From NCBI GenBank assembly GCA_964463485.1, contig CAYXDO010000006.1:62001-126000 (forward strand): a stretch of DNA of 64,000 nucleotides, in the 5' to 3' direction. Positions within the stretch are counted from its first letter, which is position 1; each line of letters starts with the position of its first letter. The notes beneath the pieces were generated by a model, which ran no database searches, had not been told where the DNA came from, and was given only the letters and a program-made list of their open reading frames with translations. Made by a program: the position numbers and the translations under genes. Positions 16,007 to 25,706 of this stretch are shown here, one piece after another. This DNA comes from CAYXDO01 sp964463485. Its GTDB lineage: Bacteria; Myxococcota; Kuafuiibacteriia; Kuafuiibacteriales; Kuafuiibacteriaceae.

Positions 16007-16738
16007 ATGGTCGAACGAGATCCTTACGAGCTCTTCTATTGGCCGGGCATTCAAGGACGGGGTGAATTCGTGCGCCTCGCTTTCGAATGTGTAGGCGCTC
16101 CCTACGAAGACGTGGCGCGCCGCCCAGAATCCGCGGGCGGCGGATCCAAGGCGATCATCGAAATCCTGCAGGACGAGAGCGGCGCCTCTGTCTTTGCCCC
16201 GCCGATCCTCCGCCACGGAGCGCGGCTCGTCTCGCACACAGCCAACATCCTCGCGTACGTGGGACCGAGGCTCGGCCTGGTCGGTGAGTCCGAGGTCGCC
16301 CGCGACACCGCTCATCAGCTCCAACTCACCGTCACCGACTTCGTCGCCGAGATCCACAACACTCATCACCCCGTCAGCCCGAGCCTGTATTTCGAGGACC
16401 AAGTCGAAGAAGCGAAACGCGCGACTCACCACTTCCTCGAGTCGCGCATGCCCAAATACCTCCGCCACTTCGAAAAGACCGCGACACGCTCCGGGGGGCC
16501 CTGGATCTTGGGGGACGCGATGACTTACGTGGACCTCTCCATGTTTCAGCTCCACGAAGGACTGTCCTACGCCTTTCCGCAGAGCTTCGTCACCTTTCGC
16601 GCTCGAATCCCTCACCTCGTCAGCATCGTCGAGGCCGTGCGACGCCTCGAGCAAGTCCAGAAATATCTGAGCTCCGAACGAAGACTCTCCTTCAATCAGC
16701 ACGGGCTCTTCCGACGCTACCCGGAGCTCGAAGGCTGA
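16007..16738 (+). CDS. Glutathione S-transferase family protein
   Basis: 243 aa from ATG 16007. The N-terminal thioredoxin-like domain starts YELFYWPGIQGRGEFVRLAF, with the cis-Pro segment FAPPIL and the glutathione gamma-glutamyl motif SHTANILAYVG in the usual place. The C-terminal helical domain contains GGPWILGDAMTYVDLSMF, the GST N-capping box pattern. It conjugates glutathione to electrophiles or serves a related redox role. The layout resembles the alpha/mu/sigma-type group. The substrate is unknown. Confidence 0.85.
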   Translation: MVERDPYELFYWPGIQGRGEFVRLAFECVGAPYEDVARRPESAGGGSKAIIEILQDESGASVFAPPILRHGARLVSHTANILAYVGPRLGLVGESEVARDTAHQLQLTVTDFVAEIHNTHHPVSPSLYFEDQVEEAKRATHHFLESRMPKYLRHFEKTATRSGGPWILGDAMTYVDLSMFQLHEGLSYAFPQSFVTFRARIPHLVSIVEAVRRLEQVQKYLSSERRLSFNQHGLFRRYPELEG

Positions 16739-16932
16739 GCGCCTGACCCGCTCGACCCTGGCTCTTGGAGGAATCATCGGCCTTCACCTCGAGCCCGTAG
16801 CTCCGTCTTCGCCTCGAGCTTCACGTTCTTTTTGTCGAAGCGTTTCCTCGCTTCCTGCACCTCGAAGCGATGCTCGCGGCTTTTGTTGCCTTCGGGCGGC
16901 TCCGAAAGTCCGTGATCGCGCCGCGCGGATGA

Positions 16933-17472
16933 GTGACCCAGCGACCCCTTGCGGACGCCGCTCGCCTCGCCGAGAGTGAAGGCTTGGATCCCGCGAAGCG
17001 GCTCGATGGTCACCTTTTCGGCTCGACTCAACCCTGCTTTGGCTGCGGGCCCGAGCACCCGATCGGTTTTCGGCTCGCGTTCGATCGGATGGACGGAGGC
17101 GTCCGCACTGAGTTCGTAGCTTCGGAGCGATATCAGGGACCCCCTGGAATCATGCACGGTGGGCTCGTCACCACGCTCGCGGACGAAATAGCGGCGTACG
17201 CGGTGATCTCGGAGACCGGGTTGTTTGGGTTCACCGTGTCGCTCGAGGCTCGCTTCAAAAAACCCATCCGAGTGCTGAAGCCGATCGAGGGACTCGGCAG
17301 AGTGTCTCGCAACGTCCGCCGGCTGGTCACCGTGGACGTTACCTTGGCTCAAGCCGGCGAGCTCTGCTTCGAGGGGAAGTTGAAGTTCGCGCTCCTCGAC
17401 GAGAAGGCCGCCGAACAGCTGCTCGGCGGTCCGTTGCCAGACTCTTGGAGGTCGTACGCTCGGCGCGCTTGA
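16933..17472 (+). CDS. PaaI-type hotdog thioesterase
   Basis: 179 aa, GTG start at 16933. CFGCGPEHPIGFRL, then GPPGIMHGGLVTTLADEIAAYAV (hotdog helix with the HGG motif) and FKKPIRVLKPI give a complete 4HBT domain at about 45-155. The leading CFGCG...NP-like segment is characteristic of the PaaI/YigI-like group. It likely hydrolyses acyl-CoA thioesters. It lies between the GST and WD40 genes without overlap, so co-function is not implied. Confidence 0.85.
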   Translation: MTQRPLADAARLAESEGLDPAKRLDGHLFGSTQPCFGCGPEHPIGFRLAFDRMDGGVRTEFVASERYQGPPGIMHGGLVTTLADEIAAYAVISETGLFGFTVSLEARFKKPIRVLKPIEGLGRVSRNVRRLVTVDVTLAQAGELCFEGKLKFALLDEKAAEQLLGGPLPDSWRSYARRA

Positions 17473-17571
17473 GCCAAATTCTTCGCGGGCTTGCTCCGGA
17501 TCTGCGACCTATGGCCCACGGAGCACTCGCACTCGCTTGACCTCCAAGCGCCCTTCTGACTCACACGTTGC

Positions 17572-19638
17572 ATGCTTTCACGTACGCTGCTCGTCTCCTT
17601 GTTGACGGGATGCGCGGGCTACCAGGCTCCGGCTTCGACCCCTTTGCCGCCGGCCCAGAGTGATCTCGCGACAGGGATGCCGGCTGAGCTCGTCGTACCG
17701 CTCGGGCATGAAGGCCCTGTGCGCGTGGTGGTCGCGAGCGCTGATGGGGTCCTCGCTGCGTCGGCCGGATCGGACGGGACCGTGCGTATCTGGGAGCTCG
17801 GCGCCGGGCGCGAAGTTCGCGTGATTCGAGGCGTCGGCGCGGAGGTGCTGGCGTTCACGCCCGACGCCCGGGTCCTTGCGTTGGGAGGTGAGAGCCTCGT
17901 GCTCGCCAAGGTTTCCACCGGAGAGACAGTCCACCCGATCCAGACGGAAGGCCCCGTAAGGGCGGTGGCCTTTGGCAAGGCTGGAAGCTGGGTGGGCGCC
18001 GCGGTGGGCTCGAGAGTTCAGCTGTTCGAAGTCTCTTCGGGAGCGCCGGTGGCTCGCTTGGAGGGGTCAGCCGAGATCACCGCGATGGCCTTCGCGCCGG
18101 ATCGTTCCCTGCTCGCCATCGGCGACGTCGAAGGAGACGTGACCCTGTTCGACCTCGGCACTGGGGAGCGCCTCTTGACGCTCGGGTCGTGGCTCTCGCG
18201 ACTCTTCGGCCTCGGAACTCACGACTCAGCCGTCGCCGGCCTGGCCTTTTCGAACGACGGCGCTTGGCTCGCCAGCGTGTCCCAAGAAGGTGAGTTGCTG
18301 CGAACCGATGTCGCCACCGCAGAGGTCCTGGGCGAAGCCAGGGCTACCGACGCCCTGGGTGTGTCCGTCGCCGGAGACGGACGCTCGGTGCTCGTGACGA
18401 CGGACGGAGCGGTCGAAGGGTTCGACGTACCCTCCTATCGAAGACTCTTTCGGCAACTCATCCCTGGCGCCAAGTCCTCTGCCGCCGGCGTCGGGCTGTA
18501 CGTCGTCGCTGGCGACGACCTCGTCATGCTCGATTCGCAAGGCGGGATGAAGGAGAGACTTCGCGGTCACGCAACGCAGATCTTCGAGCTCGGCCAAGTG
18601 AGCTCGAGCTGGATACTCGCGGGAGCGGCGAGCGCCGGGCTATTGCTCCTCGACACCGGCGCGGCGACGACCTCGGTCGTGGAGCTTCCCGGCACGACCG
18701 GCGCAGATCGGCACGCCGGGGCGCTCCGCTTCACTTTGGCGGGCCCGACCTTGACACTCATCGAAGCCGGTGCCTTGGGGCAGAAGGCCGCAGTCCTCGA
18801 TCTGGCTTCCACGAATCCAGCTCGAGTCTTCCCGGACGATCCCTTTGCGCTCGAGGCGGTCGACGTCTCCGCCAGCGCAAACGGCAAAGTGGTGGCGATG
18901 CTTGCGAACCTGGGCATCGTGCTCTTCGAAGCGACTTCGGGCCGGGAGCTCATTCGGTTCTCCGTCGATCGCGCCGTATCCAAAAGCGGGGAGCTCATCT
19001 ACACCGCGGACAGTCAGCGGCTCGCGGCGATCATCGACTTTCGAGTCCGGGTCTATGACGGCGTAGAGGGCCGGCTGATTTGGCGCGACGCCCGTACGAC
19101 TCGAGACATCGCGTACACCGGGGACGAGGAGCTCTTGGTCGCCGCCGGTCCGGACGGCGTGGCGCTCTTCGCTGCCTTGGACGGCAAGGAACGCGGCGTG
19201 CTCGAGCACCTCGACGCCACGGCCGTGGCGACCTCGAAACGAGACCCGAGGAGAGTTGCGAGCGGAGACGCGAACGGAGAGATCCGGGTGTTCGACACGA
19301 AGGAAGGGCTGCTGAGATTCAAGATCGAGCGCGCCCATCGCGGAGCCGTGCGGGCGCTGTTTTACGACGACACCAAAGACGTGCTGCTCTCGACGGGTGA
19401 AGACGGCGCGGCGGCGGTGTTTCGGGCGAACGACGGTCGAGAGGTTCTGCGGCTGTTCCGGGTGGGTCGTGAGGACTTTCTGGTGACCTCGCCCGACGGC
19501 CGCTTCGACGTGTCCGAAGGCGTGGGGTCCCGAGTGTACTCCGTACGAGGCGCCAAGAGCTTCGACGTCTCCGAATCCTCTGGCAGAACGAAGGGACTCC
19601 TCGCGGCGCTCCTCGCCGAGCTCTCCGGATCGAAGTGA
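17572..19638 (+). CDS. WD40-repeat lipoprotein
   Basis: 688 aa. Residues 1-14 form a lipoprotein signal with lipobox LTGC (Cys14), so it is predicted to be membrane-anchored. Repeated beta-propeller blades follow, for example ASAGSDGTVRIWEL near 63-76, and end with STGEDGAAAVFRANDG. A C-terminal segment VTSPDGRFDVSEGV resembles the tail found in bacterial WD40 and caspase-associated proteins. The blades are divergent, so the propeller count is uncertain (one or two). It overlaps the transporter gene by 4 bases (GTGA), indicating translational coupling. Confidence 0.8.
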   Translation: MLSRTLLVSLLTGCAGYQAPASTPLPPAQSDLATGMPAELVVPLGHEGPVRVVVASADGVLAASAGSDGTVRIWELGAGREVRVIRGVGAEVLAFTPDARVLALGGESLVLAKVSTGETVHPIQTEGPVRAVAFGKAGSWVGAAVGSRVQLFEVSSGAPVARLEGSAEITAMAFAPDRSLLAIGDVEGDVTLFDLGTGERLLTLGSWLSRLFGLGTHDSAVAGLAFSNDGAWLASVSQEGELLRTDVATAEVLGEARATDALGVSVAGDGRSVLVTTDGAVEGFDVPSYRRLFRQLIPGAKSSAAGVGLYVVAGDDLVMLDSQGGMKERLRGHATQIFELGQVSSSWILAGAASAGLLLLDTGAATTSVVELPGTTGADRHAGALRFTLAGPTLTLIEAGALGQKAAVLDLASTNPARVFPDDPFALEAVDVSASANGKVVAMLANLGIVLFEATSGRELIRFSVDRAVSKSGELIYTADSQRLAAIIDFRVRVYDGVEGRLIWRDARTTRDIAYTGDEELLVAAGPDGVALFAALDGKERGVLEHLDATAVATSKRDPRRVASGDANGEIRVFDTKEGLLRFKIERAHRGAVRALFYDDTKDVLLSTGEDGAAAVFRANDGREVLRLFRVGREDFLVTSPDGRFDVSEGVGSRVYSVRGAKSFDVSESSGRTKGLLAALLAELSGSK

Positions 19639-20840
19639 TCGCGTTTCGAAAGCTCGGCCTACTCACCGCGCTGTACGTTGCGGAAGGCCTACCCTTTGGC
19701 TTCCAAGCCACAGCCCTCCCCGTCTTCCTCCGTGAGCGAGGCGTGTCGCTCGCCGCGATCGGATTCCTCTCCGCGCTGTCGCTCCCGTGGCTCTTGAAGG
19801 CGCTCTGGTCGCCGCTCGTGGATCGCTACGGCACCAAGCGAAAGCAGTGGATCATCCCGATGCAGCTCGGGATCGCGGTGAGTTGCCTGATCGCCGCGTT
19901 CCTCCCTGAGGGTTCCCTTCGAGTCCTCCTCGCGCTCGTCTTTCTCATGAATTGCTTCGCCGCGACCATGGACATCGCCGTCGATGGGCTCGCCGTAGAC
20001 TTACTCTCCTCCGAAGAGCTCGGGATCGGTAACGCGGGCCAAGTCGTCGGCTACAAGCTCGGCATGCTCACAGGGGGCGGCTTGCTGGTCTACGCGAGCA
20101 AGGACGTCGGCTGGAGCGGACTATTCGGCCTCATGAGTGCCCTCCTCGTCGTCCTTTGCCTCGCGGTCTCCCTCTTCGACGAACCCGAGCGATCGTACTC
20201 GACCGAGAGCTCTCCTTCGCTGCGTGAGATCGTAGGGGCGACCTTCGGCGCCATGCGAGCGGGCGCCGCTTGGCAACTTCTGGTCCTCGTGGCCACTTAC
20301 AAAATCGGAGAGGCGATGATCGACTCGATGTGGAAGCCGTTCCTCGTCGACCACGGAGTTCCGGCCGCTTCGATCGGTCTTTGGGTTGGTACCTACGGGA
20401 TGGTCGCATCTCTCTTCGGCTCGATGCTCGGTGGAATCGCGGCCACCCGGGTGAGACTCGAATCGGCCTTGGCGCTCTTTGCCGCGCTCCGAGTGTTCCC
20501 GATGCTGGGACAGGTCTGGATCGCGCTCACCGAGGTCACTCCGACCGCGGTGATCTCGGTGGGTTGCGGGGAACATTTCTTTGGTGGCGCGATGACGAGT
20601 GTGATGTTCGCGTTGATGATGTCGCGCGTGGATCCGAGGATCGGAGCGACGCACTACACCGTGTTGGCGAGTATCGAAGTCCTCGGCAAGCTCCCGGCCG
20701 GGCCGATCGCGGGGATCCTGTCCGAGCGTCTCGGGTTCGGCCTCGTCGCTGGGCTTGGAACGGCCCTCTCGACGGCCTTCGTCCCGTTCGCCGCCTGGGC
20801 CGCTCGCTCCTCCAAAACACCGGCGCGGCCCGGGGGCTGA
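19635..20840 (+). CDS. MFS transporter, AmpG/RhtX-like
   Basis: 401 aa, GTG start overlapping the preceding stop. About 12 hydrophobic segments are seen. The opening YVAEGLPFGFQATALPVFLRE and SLPWLLKALWSPLVDRYGTK match the AmpG muropeptide permease and RhtX/FptX siderophore importer groups. MDIAVDGLAVDLLSSEE is also typical of these. The cargo cannot be chosen from sequence; muropeptides or siderophores are candidates. Coupling to a WD40 lipoprotein is unusual for this family. Confidence 0.8.
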   Translation: MIAFRKLGLLTALYVAEGLPFGFQATALPVFLRERGVSLAAIGFLSALSLPWLLKALWSPLVDRYGTKRKQWIIPMQLGIAVSCLIAAFLPEGSLRVLLALVFLMNCFAATMDIAVDGLAVDLLSSEELGIGNAGQVVGYKLGMLTGGGLLVYASKDVGWSGLFGLMSALLVVLCLAVSLFDEPERSYSTESSPSLREIVGATFGAMRAGAAWQLLVLVATYKIGEAMIDSMWKPFLVDHGVPAASIGLWVGTYGMVASLFGSMLGGIAATRVRLESALALFAALRVFPMLGQVWIALTEVTPTAVISVGCGEHFFGGAMTSVMFALMMSRVDPRIGATHYTVLASIEVLGKLPAGPIAGILSERLGFGLVAGLGTALSTAFVPFAAWAARSSKTPARPGG

Positions 20841-20902
20841 ACACCGATCGACTCGAAAGTTGTTGCCAAACCGAGCCTGACGAACGACACCGCCAACTCC
20901 CG

Positions 20903-21208
20903 ATGGCCAAGTTGTCCAAGGTGATGATGAACGATCGCCGCCGCGAGATGGCGGCGCAGTACGCGAAGAAGCGCGCTGAGCTGAAGGAGATCATCCGCAA
21001 GCCGACGTCGAACGACGACGATCGCGAGCGGGCGCTCCGGAAACTCAATGGGCTTCCGCGGAACTCGAGCCCGGTCCGCGTGCGCAACCGTTGCCGCGTG
21101 ACGGGTCGCTCGCGCGGTTATTACCGCAAGTTCGAGCTCTCGCGCATTTCGCTGCGAGATCTCGGGCTAGCCGGCAAGATCCCGGGCCTCACGAAGTCGA
21201 GCTGGTAG
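20903..21208 (+). CDS. rpsN: 30S ribosomal protein S14, zinc-free (C-minus) form
   Basis: 101 aa. It starts MAKLSKVMMNDRRREM and ends GKIPGLTKSSW, with the RVRNRCRVTGRSRGYYRKF core of S14. Only one cysteine remains, so the CxxC...CxxC zinc site of the short form is absent and the length matches the long, zinc-independent type. It stands alone, outside any ribosomal protein operon in this window, which suggests a secondary copy. The last 20 bases overlap the 3' end of the convergent ZIP-like gene. Confidence 0.93.
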   Translation: MAKLSKVMMNDRRREMAAQYAKKRAELKEIIRKPTSNDDDRERALRKLNGLPRNSSPVRVRNRCRVTGRSRGYYRKFELSRISLRDLGLAGKIPGLTKSSW

Positions 21209-22568
21209 GTCCCGCGTTTCCGTCCAGCGCCGCGCTGGAGCCGCTCTGCTCTAGGCCGAGAGCCACGATGACGGTCTGACGTGGACCGAACGTGAGGACG
21301 GCCGCGATGACAGCGAGCGACATCACTCCGAGCGACACCCACCCCAGCTCATCAGCCCGAACGCCGACATTCATCATCGCCGCGGACGAGCCGATCCATC
21401 CACAGGCGGCGGCAGCGACGCCGCCCAAAACGACGCGCACGGGCACGACTTCTCGAGACTCGGGACTCACGAAGGCAAGCCTTCGCGCGAAGAACGACGC
21501 AAGGAGCGAGATCGCCGCCGGGCTCGGCAGCAGCACCGCGATCGCGCCGGTGGCCACCAAAGGCATGGGCGAGATCATGCCGACGGCCGCGCCGAGGATG
21601 GCGAGACTGGGAACGACCGGCGACGTCGCCTGTGATGCCAGGCCTGCGGCGAGCAGCATGAGCCCCGCGGGAGGAACCAACTCGAGGCCGCTCTTTGCGT
21701 TCTCAGACCAAGCCCTTCTTAGAGCCACAACGACCATCGCGGGCACAAGCCACGTCGCAGCACCTAGCCCGAGCTCGAAGGCGCTGACGGCGGCGACGAC
21801 ACCCAATCCGCGCGGAACGGGTGTGCGTAGGAGCAAGAGATCCAAGAGCAATCCTCCGAGCGCGGATGGACCGGCCCGAACCAAGGCCTCGGACCACGGC
21901 TGCATCATCCCATGCTCGTGACCTTCGGGAACCAGCAGGAGCAATCCGACTCCAAACAAGAACCCCGCGCTCGACGGCAGCCGATCACCGGCAGATCCTT
22001 GTGGCCCATGGGCGACAACGACGTGCAGGAGCGAGCCGGCGATCAACGCGGACATGTAAGCGGCGAACGGACCGTGAAAGATCTCGACGCGATCACCGAC
22101 GAAGAAGCCCAAGGTCGTAGCGAGCGCGTCGAGCACGAGCACCACGTACGCGAGCTGCCGCGGACGGATCATCCAAAACACGAACAGCCCCGAAGGCACT
22201 CGGTGCAGGAGCACGGCGACGGTCAGGCCCGGATCCGAAGAAGCCGTAAGGGCCGCGCCGTCGAGCATCGCGTGCACGCTCAAACCGACCACCGCGATCA
22301 CGAGCGTACCGCGCTCTGCGAGACGTGCGGATGGTCGGCTCTCGAGCAAGCGAGGCAAGGCTGATCCTACAGCGGCGGCCAACACGGCCCATGCGCCGCC
22401 GCGCCCGAGCGCGTCGGGCAGCACGCGCGCGACGACGAGCGCGACGATCGATCCCATGACGAAGCCGTCGACGAGCGCGAGGAGTCGGCGATTCTCGAGC
22501 CGCGACAACAGGAGTGGTCCGACGGCGAGCGCGGCGAGCGCCGAACCAAGCAAGAAGAGGCCGTGCAT
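21189..22568 (-). CDS. ZIP-like metal transporter with extended membrane C-half
   Basis: 459 aa, almost entirely hydrophobic. The N-terminal about 200 residues carry ZIP-like metal motifs: HAMLDGAAL in a TM4-like helix and LLHRVPSG in a TM5-like helix, where HNxxEG and HExxx are canonical. The C-half adds about 7 further helices. Glu-to-Asp and missing Glu positions make transport activity uncertain. The neighbouring zinc-free S14 gene suggests a zinc-homeostasis role, by inference. Without those motifs I would only call it a polytopic membrane protein. Confidence 0.55.
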   Translation of the reverse strand: MHGLFLLGSALAALAVGPLLLSRLENRRLLALVDGFVMGSIVALVVARVLPDALGRGGAWAVLAAAVGSALPRLLESRPSARLAERGTLVIAVVGLSVHAMLDGAALTASSDPGLTVAVLLHRVPSGLFVFWMIRPRQLAYVVLVLDALATTLGFFVGDRVEIFHGPFAAYMSALIAGSLLHVVVAHGPQGSAGDRLPSSAGFLFGVGLLLLVPEGHEHGMMQPWSEALVRAGPSALGGLLLDLLLLRTPVPRGLGVVAAVSAFELGLGAATWLVPAMVVVALRRAWSENAKSGLELVPPAGLMLLAAGLASQATSPVVPSLAILGAAVGMISPMPLVATGAIAVLLPSPAAISLLASFFARRLAFVSPESREVVPVRVVLGGVAAAACGWIGSSAAMMNVGVRADELGWVSLGVMSLAVIAAVLTFGPRQTVIVALGLEQSGSSAALDGNAGPTSSTS

Positions 22569-22669
22569 TCGCGGAAGGCGCCAGTCGACCGTGTAAAGAG
22601 GCGACAGTCGACACCAATCTGCCGGCGCTCACGCTCGAGTTGCGCCTTGGAGCGGTCTGGTCGATCGCT

Positions 22670-23944
22670 CTAGTGCTTGCGGGAGAAGGGCCACAGCCGC
22701 CGCAGTCCTTCTTTCTGGCCTCGAAGGTTGGCCGCGTGTCGCGAAAGCGCAGCGCCGAGCTCTTCCGCCGAGGGCCATCGATCCTGCGGCGACTTCTTCA
22801 AACCCCGCTCGATCGTTTGCCAAAGCGAATCGGTCTCCGCGCCGGCGAGTCCCTCGGGAATTGGATCGGGCATCTTCGAGGCGACGTTGGTGAGAACCTC
22901 GGCCAGCTTGCCGTGGGCGAAGGGCTGCATCCCCGTAAGCATTTCGTAGAGGACCAAACAGACGGCGTGGAGGTCGGTTTGTGCCGTCGCCGGCTCCCCA
23001 TACACCTGCTCAGGAGCCATATAACTCGGCGTTCCCACCACCATGCCGATCTGCGTGAGCCGCTCCGCGTTCTCCACGGTCGCAGCGCCAAAATCGAGGA
23101 TCTTGGCCTGCGCTCGCTCGCCCGATCGCACGATGAACAAGTTCGAAGGCTTCAAGTCGCGATGGGTCACACCTGCCGCGTGCGCAGCGGAAAGCGCATC
23201 GCAGACTTGAGCCCCCAACAGGAGCGCTGCTTCGGGATCGATGGTCTTGTCGCGATCGAGCAGCGAGCGAAGATCTTCGCCTTCGAGCCTTTCGACGATC
23301 ATGAACAGCCTTCCGTCCGGCGTTCGATCGAAGTCATCGACTTCGACGACGCCGGCGTGGCGAATTCGAGCGAGCGCACGCGCTTCGCGCACGAACCGCT
23401 GAGCGAGGCTGAGATCGGGCGACGCGGAATGAAGGAGCTTGATCGCGACTCGCCTGTCGAGGTGCAGGTGCCGCGCGTCATAAACCGTCCCCATGGCGCC
23501 TTCGCCGAGCACTCCCACGATCTCGTACTTTCCTGAGAACAGCGCCCGCACGCCCTCCAGCGTTGGCGCCGCGGGCGACGGAACGACCTCGGGCTCCGAG
23601 CTCCACTCGGCTGGGTCGAGCTTCTCACCCAAGATCACTCTGGGCTCGGCGACGCTCACCCTGGGCTCGGCTCCGCCTGGGTCCGTCGGCGGGTCCAACC
23701 CTTGAACGACCTGCACTTCGACCGGATCCACTGGCTCGAGACCAGTCATCGTCGGCGCATCGAGAACCGACGGCGCATCCGAGGAAGCCGCCGCCGTCGG
23801 GTCGCTTGACTCGACCGAAGGCGCCTCGGAGAGCGTGTCTTGCGCAAGAAGCTCGGTCGACCGGCTCGTTTCCGGTGAAGCGGCGAGCGGCGGAGTCGGC
23901 TCCTCCGAAGTCTCCACGGTAAGCAGACGACTCGGAAGCCTCAT
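22670..23944 (-). CDS. Ser/Thr protein kinase (Hanks type), cytosolic
   Basis: 424 aa. Residues 1-135 are a low-complexity Ser/Thr/Pro/Glu-rich leader, possibly an autophosphorylated region. The kinase domain at about 139-410 is intact: glycine loop GEGAMG (147-152), VAIKLL (Lys169), HRDLKPSN (261-268), DFG (284-286) and APE (310-312). No membrane segment or sensor domain is seen. The gene starts 2 bases after the PATAN-like gene upstream, so the pair is probably co-transcribed and that protein is a candidate partner or substrate. Confidence 0.92.
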   Translation of the reverse strand: MRLPSRLLTVETSEEPTPPLAASPETSRSTELLAQDTLSEAPSVESSDPTAAASSDAPSVLDAPTMTGLEPVDPVEVQVVQGLDPPTDPGGAEPRVSVAEPRVILGEKLDPAEWSSEPEVVPSPAAPTLEGVRALFSGKYEIVGVLGEGAMGTVYDARHLHLDRRVAIKLLHSASPDLSLAQRFVREARALARIRHAGVVEVDDFDRTPDGRLFMIVERLEGEDLRSLLDRDKTIDPEAALLLGAQVCDALSAAHAAGVTHRDLKPSNLFIVRSGERAQAKILDFGAATVENAERLTQIGMVVGTPSYMAPEQVYGEPATAQTDLHAVCLVLYEMLTGMQPFAHGKLAEVLTNVASKMPDPIPEGLAGAETDSLWQTIERGLKKSPQDRWPSAEELGAALSRHAANLRGQKEGLRRLWPFSRKH

Positions 23945-23946
23945 GG

Positions 23947-25413
23947 CTATTGCACGGCGACCAACTTGAGCGCCAGCAACGCGATCATGAGCTGCTGAAG
24001 GGCGTCTCGAGACATTGGAGCCTCGCGGATCGTGTCTTCCAACAGACGCGGTACGCTGAGTGTCTCGACAAATCGCTGGTGCTCCGACTTCAGCTTCAAC
24101 TTGGCGAGGCGGTCGGTGTCGCTGATCAGCTTGAGCGACTTGGTCCTGCGTTCGTCAAAGTAGCGACGCATCACGTCCGGAGGCAAACGGCGCGCGCCAT
24201 ACACGAGCACATCCTTCAGGACACGGTCGAATGAAACGGCCAGGAGAGCGGCCGGGTCGACCATCGCCTCGACCGAATACTTGCCAGTGGCCCCAGAGAT
24301 GCCTTCGGCGTGCCCAAGGAGGAGATCGCGAAACGCCGACGCCAACCGATTGGAAGCGATGTTCCCTCTACTCGCGAGCGCGCGAGTCGCCTGGCGATCG
24401 TCCCCTTTCGCTTTGCTCGAGAGGTCGTCCTTCTCCGATTGGGTGAGGACCTTGGCCTTCACCAGCACATCGAGCACGCCCTCTTGGTTGGGCGTCCAAA
24501 TCCCGACGATGAGCCCTGGCGGCGCCAGCTGGAGGGCGTACTCGCCGAGTGTCACGCGTACCTCGCGCTCCGTGGCCCGAGCTGCGAGCAGCACCGCCAC
24601 TGGGCTCAGCGTCCCCGACAGAGCGATCGGAGCGAACAAGTCTTCGGGGCTCGCGGGCGCGACCAGCGCTCCCGATCCCAGCCCGACCGGAGGAGCGGGC
24701 TCGGGGCCGGGCGATTTCGTCTCCGAGCGCGGCGCCGGCTTCGGGAGCTCGGGCGCCGTGGCGACCACCGGCTCGGAGATCGGCGCCAGCGCAGCTGGCG
24801 CGTCGTCGCTCACGTCCGTCTTGTCGCCCCACGGATCGGATCCGGCGATCTCGTTCAGCCGAAACTCGGAGGTCGCCGACGCGATCAGATCTTGCTCCTC
24901 GAGAAGCTCGTGATAGCGGTCCTGGGCGGATGGATTCAGGATGTGAATCGAATCCCGCATCGCCCGAAGCTCGCGCTTGGCTTTGTCGTGTTGATTGATT
25001 TGCAGGCAGATCACTCGGTCCTGAACGAGTACGACCTCGCCTTGGAACTTCGCCTCACCCTCGAGCCCTGCGCAGGTGATCCGGAAGAGGCCGGATGTTC
25101 TCAGCTTGGGAGGGTCTTGGGCCCAAACCATCAGCCCCGGCGTTCGCTCGATGGTGTCGACCTCGACGAGAAACTCAGCTTGGTCACGAAAATGGATCTC
25201 CCACTTTTCCTTCAGCTCTCCGGTCGCCACTGACGGCAGTCTACTCAGACCCGCCGTGACGTCGAGCACTTTTCTAATTTCCAACCGCTGAGCCCGCGGC
25301 CACTTCGGGCTTCGCCCAACAGAGACCTCGATGGGGAGTTGCGGCCAAGGTCGCAGTGACTCGCCTCGTTCGACCTCGTCCAGGAATTCTTCGAGCGACG
25401 GAATCGATTCCAT
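23947..25413 (-). CDS. Unknown protein with PilZ-like and PATAN/DUF4388-like regions
   Basis: 488 aa. Residues about 35-160 are beta-rich and resemble a PilZ-type fold, but no RxxxR...DxSxxG signature is seen. Residues about 160-265 are a Pro/Ala-rich linker. Residues about 265-400 resemble a PATAN (DUF4388) domain, with LSGTLSPVAVLL, a GVLDVLVKAKVLTQSE helix and a TGKYSVE strand. The C-terminus is helical. PATAN proteins in myxobacteria often work with kinases or response regulators, matching the kinase downstream. Function not assigned. Its ATG lies only 16 bases from the divergent start at 25430. Confidence 0.65.
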   Translation of the reverse strand: MESIPSLEEFLDEVERGESLRPWPQLPIEVSVGRSPKWPRAQRLEIRKVLDVTAGLSRLPSVATGELKEKWEIHFRDQAEFLVEVDTIERTPGLMVWAQDPPKLRTSGLFRITCAGLEGEAKFQGEVVLVQDRVICLQINQHDKAKRELRAMRDSIHILNPSAQDRYHELLEEQDLIASATSEFRLNEIAGSDPWGDKTDVSDDAPAALAPISEPVVATAPELPKPAPRSETKSPGPEPAPPVGLGSGALVAPASPEDLFAPIALSGTLSPVAVLLAARATEREVRVTLGEYALQLAPPGLIVGIWTPNQEGVLDVLVKAKVLTQSEKDDLSSKAKGDDRQATRALASRGNIASNRLASAFRDLLLGHAEGISGATGKYSVEAMVDPAALLAVSFDRVLKDVLVYGARRLPPDVMRRYFDERRTKSLKLISDTDRLAKLKLKSEHQRFVETLSVPRLLEDTIREAPMSRDALQQLMIALLALKLVAVQ

Positions 25414-25429
25414 GGGGTAGCCTGGCCGG

Positions 25430-25705
25430 ATGGACTTTGGTCAGACGCTGAGTCCCAAGTGGATCAGGGTCAAGGCGGCGATGTTCATCGCGATCGCAGT
25501 CTCCTCGACTACGCTCCTCTTGCTCGAGCGACCGGACCTGAAGACCGCCTTCCTCCTCGGCTGCACGATTTGGGGCTCGTGTCGAGCTTATTACTTCGTG
25601 TTTTACGCGCTGGAGAAATACGTCGACGCCGAATTTCGGTACTCCGGCCTCTTTGACCTCGCGCGCCACTCGCACAAGCGGCACAAGCGGCACGAGCGAG
25701 CCTGA
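25430..25705 (+). CDS. Small membrane protein of unknown function
   Basis: 91 aa, ATG at 25430. Two hydrophobic helices (about 15-32 and 38-60) are followed by FRYSGLFDLARH and a His/Lys/Arg-rich tail. No family is recognised. Codon use and the well-formed helices suggest a real gene. The stop is one base before the GTG of the next gene. Confidence 0.55.
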   Translation: MDFGQTLSPKWIRVKAAMFIAIAVSSTTLLLLERPDLKTAFLLGCTIWGSCRAYYFVFYALEKYVDAEFRYSGLFDLARHSHKRHKRHERA

Positions 25706-25706
25706 G

